From Argopecten irradians (Eukaryota > Mollusca > Bivalvia > Pectinida > Pectinidae): 64,000 nucleotides of DNA. The first letter of the stretch is position 1. Each line of letters opens with the position of its first letter. A program made the translations under genes and the position numbers. This document shows, piece by piece, positions 26,001 through 36,401 of the stretch. The stretch spans positions 35,544,909 to 35,608,908 of the forward strand of contig NC_091147.1 of the NCBI RefSeq assembly GCF_041381155.1, read 5' to 3'. The notes beneath the pieces were generated by a model that worked only from the letters and a program-made list of their open reading frames with translations, was not told where the DNA came from and made no database searches.

Positions 26001-29000
26001 TTGCAAGTGACCCACGTTGTGTTTGAAATAACAATCGAGAGAAAGACTACTTGTAATATGCGTGTATTAACACAAACCCTCCAACTATTAGATGCGAATT
26101 CGAATCTCATGTGGTACTATTAGCAGGTACTGGCCGCTGGGCGGTAGTTTTTCTCAGGGTGCTGTGGCTTTCCTCCACCAACAAACCTGACACGTCCTTA
26201 CATGACCCTCGCTTTAATAGGACGTTTAACTAATTACACCAAATCTCAACAAAGTGGCCAGCATGCGGTCCTTTTCTCTCAACCCATTGACCCCCGGAAA
26301 TCGTCAATGAACTATACAAACCTTTGAATTAGAAGAGAAAAAATGGGTTTCAGAGGTTATTGAGTAAATAATGATGCATGTCGTAATCAAATATTCAGAT
26401 CGTGCCAGACCCCGAGGAACAGGAATGGCAGGCGGGTAAGAAGCATGCCGGGATATTCCACTTTAAGTTCTGGCAGTGTGGCCAGTGGCTGGACGTGGTG
26501 ATCGATGATTATCTCCCCACCAGGTACGGCAGACTCATCTTCGCACATTCCAAGAGTGGCAACGAATTCTGGCCTGCCCTGCTGGAGAAGGCATATGCAA
26601 AGTAGGTGTTGTTTATGTTCCCCATATACTGAATAACATGAAATATTTGTGAACACTTTCTTTTGTGGTTTTGGAGCTTTCAACCATTTCGTGGGTAGAA
26701 AAAGTCATGGTTTGCAAATAGAACAATGATAACAATGTTATATATATATAACACATGATTCGTTATTTTTTTATATTTGTGTTCCATAGCAACTCCGATA
26801 ACAATGAATGTTTTTACACAATGACATATTAATATCATACTGTATATTGTATTATTTGAGATATTAGTGGATACCTTTTCGTATTTCGATGATTATTTCT
26901 AAGGTCAATATTCTTGGTTTGCATATCAAATAAAAATATCATTAGCGTGTGAAATATATGTTGTTTTCATAAGTTTAAGATCAGTTATCACAATTGTTTC
27001 ACGGAAATTTAATTTTGCCTTTTCTTATCGCACGCGGCTATATTCTGTAATACGAAACAAAGTAAACTGTCACATCGCTAGAATATGGAAAAGAATGCTT
27101 CATAAGGTGTTGCTCGAATGTAACAATTATGTCTATTATATTTATTTCTTTGTTAATCCTTGTTTGTGTCTGAAAATATTTATTTTCACATTTCATATTA
27201 AGATTGTTTGATGAATATTGGTTGTTGATTTCTGTAAAACCTTTTTCACATATCTAAAATATTCATTTTCACACTTTATATTTAGATTGTTTGGTGACTA
27301 TGAGTCGCTGATTGCCGGGAAGGCTCGGGATGCCATGGTGGACATGACAGGCGGTGTAGGAGAGGGGATAGAACTAGAGGACTATCGGTCCGAGGAGGAC
27401 AAGAAAAAACTGTTCAAGATCCTCCGGAAGTCATTCGACGATCGATCACTCATGAGTGCATCAATCAGGGTATGTAAAATACGTTAAACTTAATCAAGAC
27501 ACGTCTCTTCTGTAGTCATAACGCTGTCAATAGACCATATATATGCATCAGTCTTGAATGTTGATCTGCTTTACTATGCCGGTGCTATGGAAGTTCTCAT
27601 GTAACCATGGGTCTCTGACTGAATTCCATTTCTCAGTAACAAAATTGCATTTACAAGATGCACGTCGTTCTGTCAATATTTACTATAATTATTATGGGCT
27701 GTTTCTTTTATCTAAGGAAGCAGGGAATATCAAATAATGCACCTGATTTAGTTTGAGCCTGATTAATCTTTCGTTTACTGATATTTTCATTGTACATATA
27801 TAGAGATATAAAATGGGATGTAATACTTGGAATACATGAGTTGCATAATTACAAAATAAATAAATGATTTAAATAATAATAAATAGGTAACATTATTTTT
27901 TTTAAATTTGATTACCAAACCAAAATTATTTTAATTTAAAAACAAAACAAAAAAAAGAGAGTAACATATTTGTTACAAGAAAATTAAAATTATTTGTTTC
28001 TGGATGTTTACCTGCAGGCTACTGGAACAGAAATGGAGGCCCAATTAGCATGTGGGTTAGTAAAGGGACATGCCTATAGTATCACCGCAGTCAAGAAAAT
28101 CAAGCTGGTCGGTAAAAATCTGTTTGCTGTATTCAACCGACCGAAGATGAATATGATACGCCTCCGAAATCCCTGGGGAGGAACAGAGTGGAGAGGACCC
28201 TGGAGTGACGGGTAGGTCTGAACATGAAATCAAAGTACTGACAGTACTACACGAAATAAAATGAAAGTACTGAAAGTGCTACATGGGTAGGTCTTAACAT
28301 GAAATCAAAGTACTGAAAGTGCTACATGGGTAGGTCTTAACATGAAATCAAAGTACTGAAAGTATTACACGGGTAGATCTGATTATAAGATGAAAGTACT
28401 ACACGGGTAGATCTGATTATAAGATCAAAGTACTGAAAGTGCTACACGGTAGGTCTGAAAATAAAATCAAAGTACTGAAAATGCTACACGAAAAATAAAA
28501 TCAAAGTACTGAAAGTGCTATACGAGTAGGTTTGAAATTAAAATCAAAGTGTTGTAGTACTTCACGGGAGGTCTAAACATACAAATCAAAATACTTAAAG
28601 TACTTTAAATGCGTTATTGATATTCAGGCAAAGGTTATAAATGGATCATAAATAAGCAGGAGAACATATACTTTTGAGTTATAGCACATACAGCAATAAT
28701 AAACAATTTGAGGTGGCACACGAGTGAAGTTTGTAGCTAGAAAATAAAAACAGGAAATTTACGATGTTTTCTTTTTATTGTATAATACAACATAAAAAGA
28801 AAACATAAATAGCTGAGAAATGACAGTTATAGCCAGTAGATAACTTCGGATTTATAGGGAATGTTTGTTATTGGTACTACACAGACAACATAAAGAGTAA
28901 AACATACAAAGGTAACCTTGACGATAAGACAGGTTTAACATTAACGATAGAATAAATATATAAATGAACATGGATAAGACTTTGGGCGATAAGTTGAATA

Positions 29001-32000
29001 AAATGATAGAGTTTCATTGCTTTACACATATATATTTTGTGATTGATGTACATCCTCTTTCTTTTTAATATCATCTTTGATATATAATGTATGGGAAGGG
29101 GTTTTATTTATGTTGGAAACGCTATTCCAGATACCATGTTTAAATAAAAAGAATACGTATTTAGTATCTGGCCATGAAAAAGTAACATGTTATCAAAATT
29201 ACTGTCAGTACAATTTGTAAAATTAAAACTTGGCAGATAGAGAATATGACGCGAGTTCCAACGTATTTCTTTTCATAAAGATGGACTTAAAAAATGTGAT
29301 ACGATAGACAAACAGCTGTAAATGGTCATCGGTGTAAATATTTCAGAATCATATAACTGTTTTTGGTGTTTTATTACAGGTCTCCCGAATGGAGAAAGGT
29401 CAGCGAAAGTGATAAAAAGGAGCTGGGCTTGACCTTTGACGACAACGGAGAATTTTGGTAAGTTATTACAAATATATCTAATATCAATGTGAACGAATAT
29501 TTTTAACGCAATGCCAGTGCATATATATCTAGTTATCTTAAATAAAGAATTGAGGTCCTGCCTAATTTGACCATGGTGACTGGGTGGGCGGTACTGTGCA
29601 CACTTTCATGGACATTCCTTAACTTTAAGGAGTCTTTAAGTTAAGGAGCCTTCCTTAAATTCTGTAATGCGTTCTTATGGAGAATTGTTAGTTAAGGGAT
29701 TCCTTAAATTTAACGAATGATAATGAAAATGGACCTAGATATTTGACGCTCCTGATCTACTGCTAGCCTTCTTGACCAATCGCACTTTCCAGCTCCTGTC
29801 GACGATTATCTCTGATAACTCCGGCTTATGCCTTGCACGTCCTTAAATTGCCATGACTATATCAATTAGATGCAACACAAAAAAATACTTCATAAATGGC
29901 AAATAAAATTGTTTGCCAAAAGTTATTACAGTTTAGATAGTAATTGCAATTTCTATCGCTTCCCTTGAATTACATTTAATGACACGTATTGGTAATCGCA
30001 AACGTTTGGGAACCTCTATATCTCACTCACAGTTTGTTTTCACTCCAGGATGGCGTTTGAGGATTTCTATCGGTACTTCACTTCCATGGATATATGTCAC
30101 ATGATCAACACATCATTCTTCTCCTTCAAGAAAACGTGGAAACAAGACAAAGTCTTTGGCGAGTGGAAACGTCCAAACAGGTGCGGTGGATGCGGAAATA
30201 ATGGATCATTTCTCAATAACCCACAGGTATTGGTTTTTTTCAATTTGGTATGTTTTCAGATTAGGCACCTTCGAACTGAAAATGAGTCATAACTTTCCTC
30301 AGTAAAGACATTTTGTATAGACTTAGTATTATAAGAAATCAATATTTCATTTGATAGCACATTCTGAAACATTTGATATTACACACACTTTCATGTTTAC
30401 ACTGTTCAAATGTTTATATCAATTTAGCATAGGAAAATTTAAAATATGTGAACAGTCCTTCTTTCACATTAATTCTTTCATTCCTGAAGACACATTTAGG
30501 CTATTCTAAATCAAAGACTAGACCAGTCCATTATGAAATTACAGGGGTAAATGAGGCAACACTATTTGAATGGGAATTAATACCGTTCAGTAACTTGTTG
30601 CTTTTGATTATTTTTTCTATGCATTTCGTTGATTTTATTCTACTTTCAGTTTTAGTCTCCATTTAATATGTTTTTATTATGGCCACAATCTATCAATACT
30701 CCTTAACTTCCAGGAAAACCACGAACAGCTGTATGATAAATTTTTTATCCTAATTGTATTGTCATCTTATACGACGTCACATATTTTTCAGTACGTCTTC
30801 ACTGTAGAAGAGGATGATGCAGAAGTTTTATTATCCTTGGAGCAGTGGGACAAACGTATCGATAAGGATAAAGGCAAAACCAACGACACGATAGGCTGTA
30901 CAGTAATGAAGGTAGGCATAGGTGTATGGATAGCAATTATTCTTTTAGCCTGTACCGTATTTCCAGTTATTGTCACGGAATTGTTATATTTGCGATTTTG
31001 AGGGACATTACTAATATCTTATCTTAGAAATAATGCAAAATAGGTGGATTATATATATGCTGATAAATTATATTATATAATATTATTATACACACTGTAT
31101 ATATAATTTCCATTAGATTAAACATTTTCTCTTTTCATTGTCGGTATTGCGAAACTTGTGATATAACTAGTTATGGGGTAATGTTTTACATGGAATCAAA
31201 ATATTATCTATGCTTTTCACCTAAGAAATGTAACAAATTGCAAAAATTATAATGTACATGTTTTTAATGCTATGTATTTTTAAACATAATGTGAAAATTT
31301 AATTAAGATTCCTAAATCGACTACTGTATACATTTTATAATTCTTTAAATGATCTTGATTTATTGAAACATCAATCATGAATAATGTTTCAAAGAAATAA
31401 TTCTTTATATTTTTCAGACTGATCTCAACCGAAAGTACCGAATGCATGACCGGATGGACAGAGTGCATTCTGGACCGTTTTCGAACGCGCGGGGTGTTTT
31501 CGCGCGAATCAACCTCAAGTCTGGGACATACTGCATTATACCATCTACATTCGAACCCGGCAAAACAGGGAAATATCTACTTCGTGTCTTCTGTTCTACG
31601 GCTCCATTGATGAGGTATTTAATATTGTAATTGTTTTATTTATAATGCATAGTTTATAGTTATTTTATTTAATTACCCTTGCAATAAGAGACATTTTTTG
31701 CAGATTTTATTCCATAAGATATATATTGCTCACGTGACGCTATTTAAGTGTCTATCATAACAAAGTTCTTCATATCACGAGTAAACGTTTGTTTGGAGTT
31801 AAGTGCTTGGGACCAGTTTTATTATTCCATGTTTATGTGTTCACTGCACTCAATAGATCTTTTCCATGAAGTAAATTGTCAGTTTAGGCAGACAAAACCT
31901 ACAACAAATTAAAATGTATTCGAACAAAATAGGAACGGCACACGAGCTTAACCTACATATGTAGTGCTGATGGTATAAAAGTTTTATTTTTAAGAATTTT

Positions 32001-34241
32001 TTTATTTATTTTTTGTCATCGCGCTGTAAGTACTTTTATGATAATCAATGCAATATAAGCCAATATCGCCTGTAAAGAGCATTTTTATTGGCTTAAAATG
32101 TTACCTATTGACACAAACATAGTGTCGCCTTTGTTATCTCACCTCTGATTGGCTGCTATAATGGCGTAATTGCGAAGGGCTTAAGTCCCACTAGAAGTTA
32201 GATATTCTTATAAATAAATTAAATCATAACGATTACCATCGATAGAGTTTGATAAAATGGAGTTATAACACAGTCAGAGTGTACTCTAAGGCGGTTTATT
32301 TAAAATTAATCTTAAATACCGTAGAGCCTGTTATTTTCGCGCCGTTGATATTTTTGCGGTTTCGGAGGATAAAGCTTTGATCGCGAAAAATTTATCCACG
32401 AAAAATAAGAAATCAATGAAATATATATACACTTATAGCCAAGTCGCGAAATTTAAAAAACCGCTGAGATCTAATTTTCTCTTTTCAACTCCCAATAGCG
32501 AAAATTTTGCCTTGCGAAAAAACACTATGGCTATTAGGTTACATTATTCACTACAGTATGAGATTTAGGGTAATATTTGTTGTTTAGGGAGCTCGTCCAT
32601 GACCAACCGATCCCTCCACAGATCTGCGGCCTGAAAGGGATCAAAAAGCCAAAGGTAGCCGCTACACAGATAACAGTAGTACGGGCTGAGGCTTTAGAGG
32701 GGCAGGATTGGGACGGAGGTAATGTTTCTAAAACTCATAACGTTATATTTTAAACATGTGTTGTATCCACCTCTGAATAACGACAACCTGCTGAATAACA
32801 CTTATTACCTGTTTTATTTGAACATCTCAATACGACATTCTAGGGGTATGAAGACCAGTTTTTTATGAAGTTTTACAGTAATGTAATGATATTTATTCTA
32901 CCAATAACACATTCATACATATACATAACCTCACGAGCTGAATATTGATTTTAACTACGATTTGAAGGTATTTATTAAGGTGGGTGTTTTAGGGTAAACA
33001 TCTGGGCCCGGTTGTTCAAAGCATGATTAGCTTAATTACATGATTATTTCTTAACTAAACTCAGCAAATAAGTAAAGAATGTAGTTCGATTGATTCTTAT
33101 AAAGTATTCAAAAATTCTTATTGCCAGTTTAACTATCTTAAAACATTTAAAAAGCTTTTGTTTCGAACGTGAAATCAATCATTATAAAAGTAATGTTCGA
33201 ATATAAAATCAATCATTATAAAAGTAATGTTCGAATATAAAATCAATCGTTATTAAAGTCTTGGCCACATCTTTGGCATATCTACGACTGTTCCAGAAGC
33301 GCCTATTGTAATCAATACAATGTTTTATTGTTACAGCTGCAGACCCTTATTGTGTTATACATTGTAATAAGAAAACACAACAAACTAAAAGCATCCCCAA
33401 CACTTTAAATCCGGAATGGAACGAACGAGTGACGTTTTATAGACAAAAACCTGACAAAGACATTCGTATAGAGGTAAGCAATGATATGGCGGGATGTTGT
33501 CGTAATAAGCAGCTATTAAGATTTAAATGATCACATATGTGTCTTCATCGGTGAGTGAATTAAATAAAGATGATTCCCGAATATATCGTTTCAAGTGTCA
33601 GGTAAAGTTTATTATAATATATCATACATATAGAATCTCAAATTAGTCTTCATTTCATATGAGATTTTATGAAACGAGTCTAAGGACGCATCTAAACGGA
33701 TTTCATAAAATCTCATATGAAATAAACACTCATATAATCTCATATATGTATGATATATTTGTATCACATAATTACAACAATAAACATTTCGAAAAAAAAA
33801 TCGTCAAAAGACCGCCATTTTTTCCGCCGTCTCGATCCCTGACTCAACGTCATATTTCCTGACGTCATTTTATTGTTTCTGTCATAACCTCACAATGAAT
33901 TTCCAGCCAATGAAAATCTCTCCACATCATGCTACACAACTGTGACGTATGCAAAAATATTTTATGGGCGAAATCACTGGATATCAGGCAGAATATGACA
34001 TAAATATCGATATTACTTTTTAAGTAATAATTTTATTTCTTTCCAGGTTTGGAATAACAATATCATCAAGGACGAGTTTATGGGCGTGTGTGTTTTGCCA
34101 ATGTCGGAAAAGAGTTCTTACAGGGGAGGTAATACTATCAGGCGGTTTGATCTAACCGGCAGGGGGAAGGACAGCGAAGCCAAACGCCGTGGTTACCTTT
34201 GGCTCAAAGTGTTGCACAGTGGAGATATGTCCAAAGTGTAA
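19834..34241 (+). CDS. Calpain-5/TRA-3-type cysteine protease, 12 coding exons
   Basis: Calcium-dependent intracellular cysteine protease of the calpain-5/6 (TRA-3) group. Coding exons: 19834-20004, 21103-21234, 26399-26601, 27286-27469, 28018-28211, 29380-29457, 30049-30226, 30792-30911, 31418-31614, 32588-32718, 33337-33473 and 34047-34241. All junctions are GT-AG and all phases agree. The joined frame is 1,920 nt, or 639 residues, which from memory is essentially the length of human calpain-5. Order: short N-terminus; protease core (about residues 25-340) with QGSLGNCWF (Cys83), GLVKGHAY (His248) and RLRNPWG (Asn281); beta-sandwich domain III (about 350-490) ending near [20 protein letters not shown]2 domain (about 500-625). 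There is no penta-EF-hand, as expected for this group. The start is the first ATG after the acceptor at 19829; a second in-frame ATG seven codons later aligns better with vertebrate starts. A possible AATAAA lies at 35028. All catalytic residues are intact. Confidence 0.96.
20005..21102 (+). other. Calpain intron 1 with TTCA microsatellite
   Basis: Holds a long interrupted (TTCA)n tract at about 20350-20600 and a shorter one at 20715-20750. Nothing else recognised. Confidence 0.85.
21103..21234 (+). CDS. Calpain coding exon 2 (catalytic Cys)
   Basis: Residues 58-101. Contains the active-site motif [13 protein letters not shown] with nucleophile Cys83. Acceptor TCTTGCAG, donor AAAAAG|GTATAG, both phase 0. 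Confidence 0.96.
21541..22110 (+). mobile_element. tRNA-derived SINE interrupted by a hAT-like MITE
   Basis: The head GCGGTGGCCGAGTTGTTAAG and the later GGGTCGCGAGTTCGAATC are tRNA A- and B-box regions. The body TTGCCAGGTACTGATCGATG and the tail TTACATGACACTGGC are typical of an abundant bivalve SINE. The body is split at 21759-22072 by a separate element, and the head carries a short extra insertion at about 21571-21616. Confidence 0.8.
21759..22072. mobile_element. hAT-like MITE nested in the SINE
   Basis: About 314 bp with terminal inverted repeats of about 60 bp: CATCCTCGAAACTCC at the left and TATCGAGGATGG at the right, sharing GATCACTTACGATCTCTACA and its inverse. It is flanked by an 8-bp direct repeat, CCCTTACA, at 21751-21758 and 22073-22080. 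An 8-bp target duplication points to the hAT superfamily. There is no transposase. Confidence 0.82.
22111..23722 (+). other. Calpain intron 2, central part, nothing recognised
   Basis: AT-rich intronic DNA. No second-strand gene or recognisable repeat. Confidence 0.55.
23723..24083. mobile_element. TTAA-flanked MITE, copy 4 (inverted orientation)
   Basis: TTAAAGATGTTTCACCGCC at the left and GGCGGTGGAGCATCTTTAA at the right. The interior is the reverse complement of the copies at 5092 and 6347. Confidence 0.87.
24084..26089 (+). other. Calpain intron 2, later part
   Basis: Contains a dispersed-repeat fragment at about 24170-24290 (GCGAAAATAAACCCC, GCGAAATTTTACACCCG) and, at 25740-25905, a block with repeated GGTGGTCTT phrases typical of a dispersed element. 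No gene. Confidence 0.5.
26090..26240 (+). mobile_element. SINE fragment
   Basis: GCGAATTCGAATCTCATGTG, GCAGGTACTGGCC and ACACGTCCTTACATGACC, ending in AATAGGACGTTTAACTAATT, match the body and tail of the SINE at 21541. The tRNA head is mostly missing. Confidence 0.8.
26399..26601 (+). CDS. Calpain coding exon 3
   Basis: Residues 102-168 plus two bases of codon 169. Carries [20 protein letters not shown] and [15 protein letters not shown] of the protease core. Acceptor ATATTCAG, donor GCAAA|GTAGGT, phase 2. Confidence 0.95.
27171..27232 (+). repeat. Decayed duplicate of the exon 4 splice acceptor
   Basis: AAAATATTTATTTTCACATT then TAAGATTGTTTGATGAATAT mirrors the true intron-exon junction about 82 bp downstream, AAAATATTCATTTTCACACT then TTAGATTGTTTGGTGACTAT. 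Identity is about 80% over 55-60 bp. The AG before ATTGTTTG is kept. Confidence 0.8.
27286..27469 (+). CDS. Calpain coding exon 4
   Basis: Residues 169-230: [16 protein letters not shown], the conserved [13 protein letters not shown], and ends LMSASIR. Acceptor TTTATATTTAG, donor AGG|GTATGT, phase 0. Confidence 0.95.
27470..28017 (+). other. Calpain intron 4
   Basis: 548 bp of AT-rich intron ending in TTTACCTGCAG. Nothing else recognised. Confidence 0.85.
28018..28211 (+). CDS. Calpain coding exon 5 (catalytic His and Asn)
   Basis: Residues 231-294 plus two bases. Contains [12 protein letters not shown] (His248) and [13 protein letters not shown] (Asn281). Donor GACGG|GTAGGT, phase 2. Confidence 0.96.
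28209..28612 (+). repeat. 43-bp minisatellite that includes the splice donor of exon 5
   Basis: About ten units of the form GGGTAGGTCTTAACATGAAA plus TCAAAGTACTGAAAGTGCTACAC (split here to show both halves). The first unit begins at the true donor CGG|GTAGGTCTG. GGGTAGGTCT is repeated exactly in the next two full units and in altered form in later ones. Confidence 0.9.
28613..29379 (+). other. Calpain intron 5, remainder
   Basis: AT-rich intron ending in GTTTTATTACAG. No repeat or gene recognised. Confidence 0.6.
29380..29457 (+). CDS. Calpain coding exon 6
   Basis: Residues 295-320 with split codons at both ends (phase 2 in, phase 2 out). Encodes [16 protein letters not shown] then FDDNGEFW. 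The donor is TTTTG|GTAAGT. Confidence 0.95.
29590..29740. mobile_element. Dispersed palindromic repeat with CCTTAA motifs, copy 1
   Basis: CACTTTCATGGACATTCC at the left and GATAATGAAAATGGACC at the right are inverted, with several CCTTAA/TTAAGG blocks between. It is related to 53270-53425. It lies in calpain intron 6; a possible decayed SINE tail follows at 29745-29870. Confidence 0.6.
30049..30226 (+). CDS. Calpain coding exon 7
   Basis: End of the protease core and start of domain [23 protein letters not shown] and [20 protein letters not shown]. It ends SFLNNPQ in phase 0. Confidence 0.96.
30227..30791 (+). other. Calpain intron 7
   Basis: 565 bp of AT-rich intron ending ATATTTTTCAG. 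Nothing else seen. Confidence 0.8.
30792..30911 (+). CDS. Calpain coding exon 8
   Basis: 40 codons of domain [23 protein letters not shown], then DTIGCTVMK. Phase 0 at both ends; the donor is AAG|GTAGGC. Confidence 0.95.
30912..31417 (+). other. Calpain intron 8
   Basis: 506 bp of AT-rich intron ending ATATTTTTCAG. Nothing else seen. Confidence 0.8.
31418..31614 (+). CDS. Calpain coding exon 9
   Basis: Domain III core: [18 protein letters not shown], then [20 protein letters not shown]. The donor is TGAG|GTATTT, phase 2. Confidence 0.95.
31615..32587 (+). other. Calpain intron 9
   Basis: Holds, at about 32330-32560, a dispersed-repeat fragment rich in TCGCGAAAA and GCGAAATTT phrases that is shared with 37930-38145, 39765-39980 and 47652-47871. 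The rest is plain AT-rich DNA. Confidence 0.55.
32588..32718 (+). CDS. Calpain coding exon 10 (start of C2 domain)
   Basis: Linker [20 protein letters not shown], then the first C2 strand [16 protein letters not shown] and loop 1, QDWDG. Phase 2 in, phase 1 out; the donor is GGAG|GTAATG. Confidence 0.95.
32719..33336 (+). other. Calpain intron 10
   Basis: Contains GCCCGGTTGTTCAAAGC at about 33006, an end sequence also seen inverted at about 46365, and a threefold 34-bp repeat around 33165-33255 with GTTCGAATATAAAATCAATC. No gene. Confidence 0.6.
33337..33473 (+). CDS. Calpain coding exon 11 (C2 domain)
   Basis: [20 protein letters not shown], then [14 protein letters not shown], the classic C2 NPxWNE core, ending DIRIE in phase 0. 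Confidence 0.95.
33616..33758. mobile_element. Foldback MITE in calpain intron 11
   Basis: An inverted repeat of about 55 bp per arm: ATATCATACATATAGAATC and CATTTCATATGAGATTTTAT at the left, and the inverses ATAAAATCTCATATGAAAT and TATATGTATGATATAT at the right. The centre is about 25 bp. Confidence 0.75.
34047..34241 (+). CDS. Calpain coding exon 12 (C2 end and stop)
   Basis: [19 protein letters not shown] to [16 protein letters not shown], then TAA. C2 calcium loop 3, which in typical calcium-binding C2 domains carries Asp-x-Asp, reads [10 protein letters not shown] here. From memory vertebrate calpain-5 is similarly non-canonical at this place. Confidence 0.95.
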   Translation, partial: VWNNNIIKDEFMGVCVLPMSEKSSYRGGNTIRRFDLTGRGKDSEAKRRGYLWLKVLHSGDMSKV

Positions 34242-35054
34242 TGTTGCCTTGCTCATGATATTTGACATTTGATCTATGGCGCTTTGTTGTAGACCGGTAA
34301 TCGCGTGAGTGATACTAGACAATATATTATATCAGTTACACCATTTAAAGTTTACAATTACTAACAGTAATTTCACGGATCAAAGGTATCAGAAGCACAG
34401 CTTCGTATAAAGGTTGGCCATATTCTATGCAAGTACTGTAGGTTTAGTGTCAAATAAGAATTAACAAAATATACTAATTTTAAGTTGGCAGACGATAAAA
34501 ATTTAATGTTAATGAAAGTACAGACACAGTCACTACAATGAAAGCAAAGAAATGTACATGACCTCTAACTGTATTTATTTACACATGAAGAGTCGTGTTA
34601 AGTTAATATCTCGCTCGACTCACTATATTTCGGTATTATTTTCATGTTGAGTCGATACCATTAACATTCTATTAAATTTTTGCCTTGTGCCAAAATGACA
34701 CTTACTTCTCTGATACTTAGTCGATGTACGGCCTCGTTGACACCTATGGAGAGACGTTATGATGGTTGTCGTGATGCATGTCTAGTGTTAAGGGGTTTTA
34801 CCCCATATTCAAGAAACTCGGGCAGTTATTGATTTTGTCTACGCATTTAAAAAATTAATATATGTGTAGACATTTCATGCTAATTTTCTGACAGAGATGT
34901 GCCTTTATTCCAGGTTAAAACTTCGTCTTCAGACTGTGAATGTGTCAGATTTATGTCTGTACATTTCCTTGATCCAACACAAATGCGCCATCTTTGATAT
35001 CAATCCAATGTCTGTTTTCTGTAAATCAATAAAAAACTCCTGTCATAATATATA
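34242..35054 (+). other. Calpain 3' untranslated region and flank
   Basis: No coding sequence. A poly(A) signal candidate, AATAAA, at 35028-35033 would give a 3' UTR of about 800 nt. Confidence 0.5.
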
Positions 35055-35307
35055 TACCTAGACAGCTGGCCCAAAGTCTCTTGAATATAAAAAGCATCAC
35101 TAGATTTCGCTTGATAATTTTTTCTCTCTACGACATGTCTGACAACTTTCAAAGTAAGGGGAGATAATTTAGTGAAGAACTATGCTGAGAAACTCTTAGC
35201 AACAACTCAGGGTCTGGAGGACAGTCTAAAGGGAGATAATCTAGTATTAGACTTCTGCTTAGAAAATCCTAACAACAATTCAATTTCTGGTGGCCAGTCT
35301 AACAGGT
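35055..35307. mobile_element. Rearranged relative of the 9846 MITE
   Basis: Shares GGGAGATAAT, AGAACTATGCTGAGAAACTC, CAACAACTCAGGGTCTGG and the terminal CTGGTGGCCAGTCTA with 9846-10008. The right part is repeated, so the block GGGAGATAATCTAGT-to-end occurs twice. Confidence 0.7.
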
Positions 35308-35359
35308 ATAATATCCGTCTTGACAAGAAACATGGTTATATGAAATGCTTACGAACAGA

Positions 35360-36401
35360 TTAAAGCTGACAATGCAAGTTAAAAAGTATAAATTTGGGAA
35401 TAAAAAAATGATTAAGTTTTTTCAATAGTTTTTTTTTCAAATTTCGTTTCGGAGACAATCCCTTGCGTTTCTTAGGACGGGCTGTCGCCATTTTGTTTTA
35501 ACTCTGCTTTGAAAAGCGCGTGAACCACACACTCGTGCAATCAGTCAAACGCTCGCTGTTCAAGTTGTAACAACTAACACTTGACCGGCTCTAGATCTAC
35601 TGCACTATATATATACCCAAGACGTAATAATAATAAAATGGCTAGCACTTCCAATGTTTTCTCAAATAAAGTTTCCAAGAACCATATAAAGATTTATACA
35701 GTTGAATTAAAAGTGATGAACTTCTTTCTACGTGCGAGATCCATTTTGATTATAAACAAACACGGAAATTCTAATTGGAGATAACATTGTCAAACTAAAA
35801 ATAAATACTGCACTCACCTGACAAGGTTTCATTGAAGTAATGTTGTCAGCTAGATCCCAAAATATGTCAAATACGAGCTAATAAAACACTTCAATATAGA
35901 TAAGATATTACACGCACATGTACACGTGTGTGCCTTTGGTAGTTTATATATGGAAGCGTAACTTGTTCGGGACAGGTGGTCACGTGCAAGTGGCCAGTCG
36001 AGTACATCGGGTACGATAGTATACGTGGAGATATGTGGACGAATTATTATCAGGATTTGTATTCATTTATGTGGAAAGTTAAATTTGTGAAACATCGAAA
36101 TGACAGCTTAGAACAGTTGACATGTTTGCTTGCTAAAACAAGCCCTACCCATATTTACAGGTATGGGGTTTTGTTTATGTATTAGTAGGCGATACACTAT
36201 GGACGTCTGCTAGTTGTATGTGTACAACGCGCTTTATATAGGGGTCGGCATGCGTCTCGTATCCAAGCAGAGTTCAAACAAAATGGCATCTGCCCGTCTT
36301 TAGAAACGCAATGGGCTGTCTCAGAAACAAATTTTGAAAAAAAAAAAAAAAAAAAAAATTATTTCAAATAAACATTTTTTAACTTGCATTGTCGGCTTTA
36401 A
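35360..36401. mobile_element. 1.04-kb non-autonomous TTAA transposon with long inverted ends
   Basis: The left end is TTAAAGCTGACAATGCAAG and the right end CTTGCATTGTCGGCTTTAA. Similarity between the arms extends about 160 bp inward and includes TTGCGTTTCTTAGGACGGG and its inverse CCCGTCTTTAGAAACGCAA, and GCCATTTTGTTT and its inverse. TTAA is present at both ends. The interior (about 35540-36240) has no transposase-like frame. An A-run lies at about 36337-36358. Confidence 0.85.
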
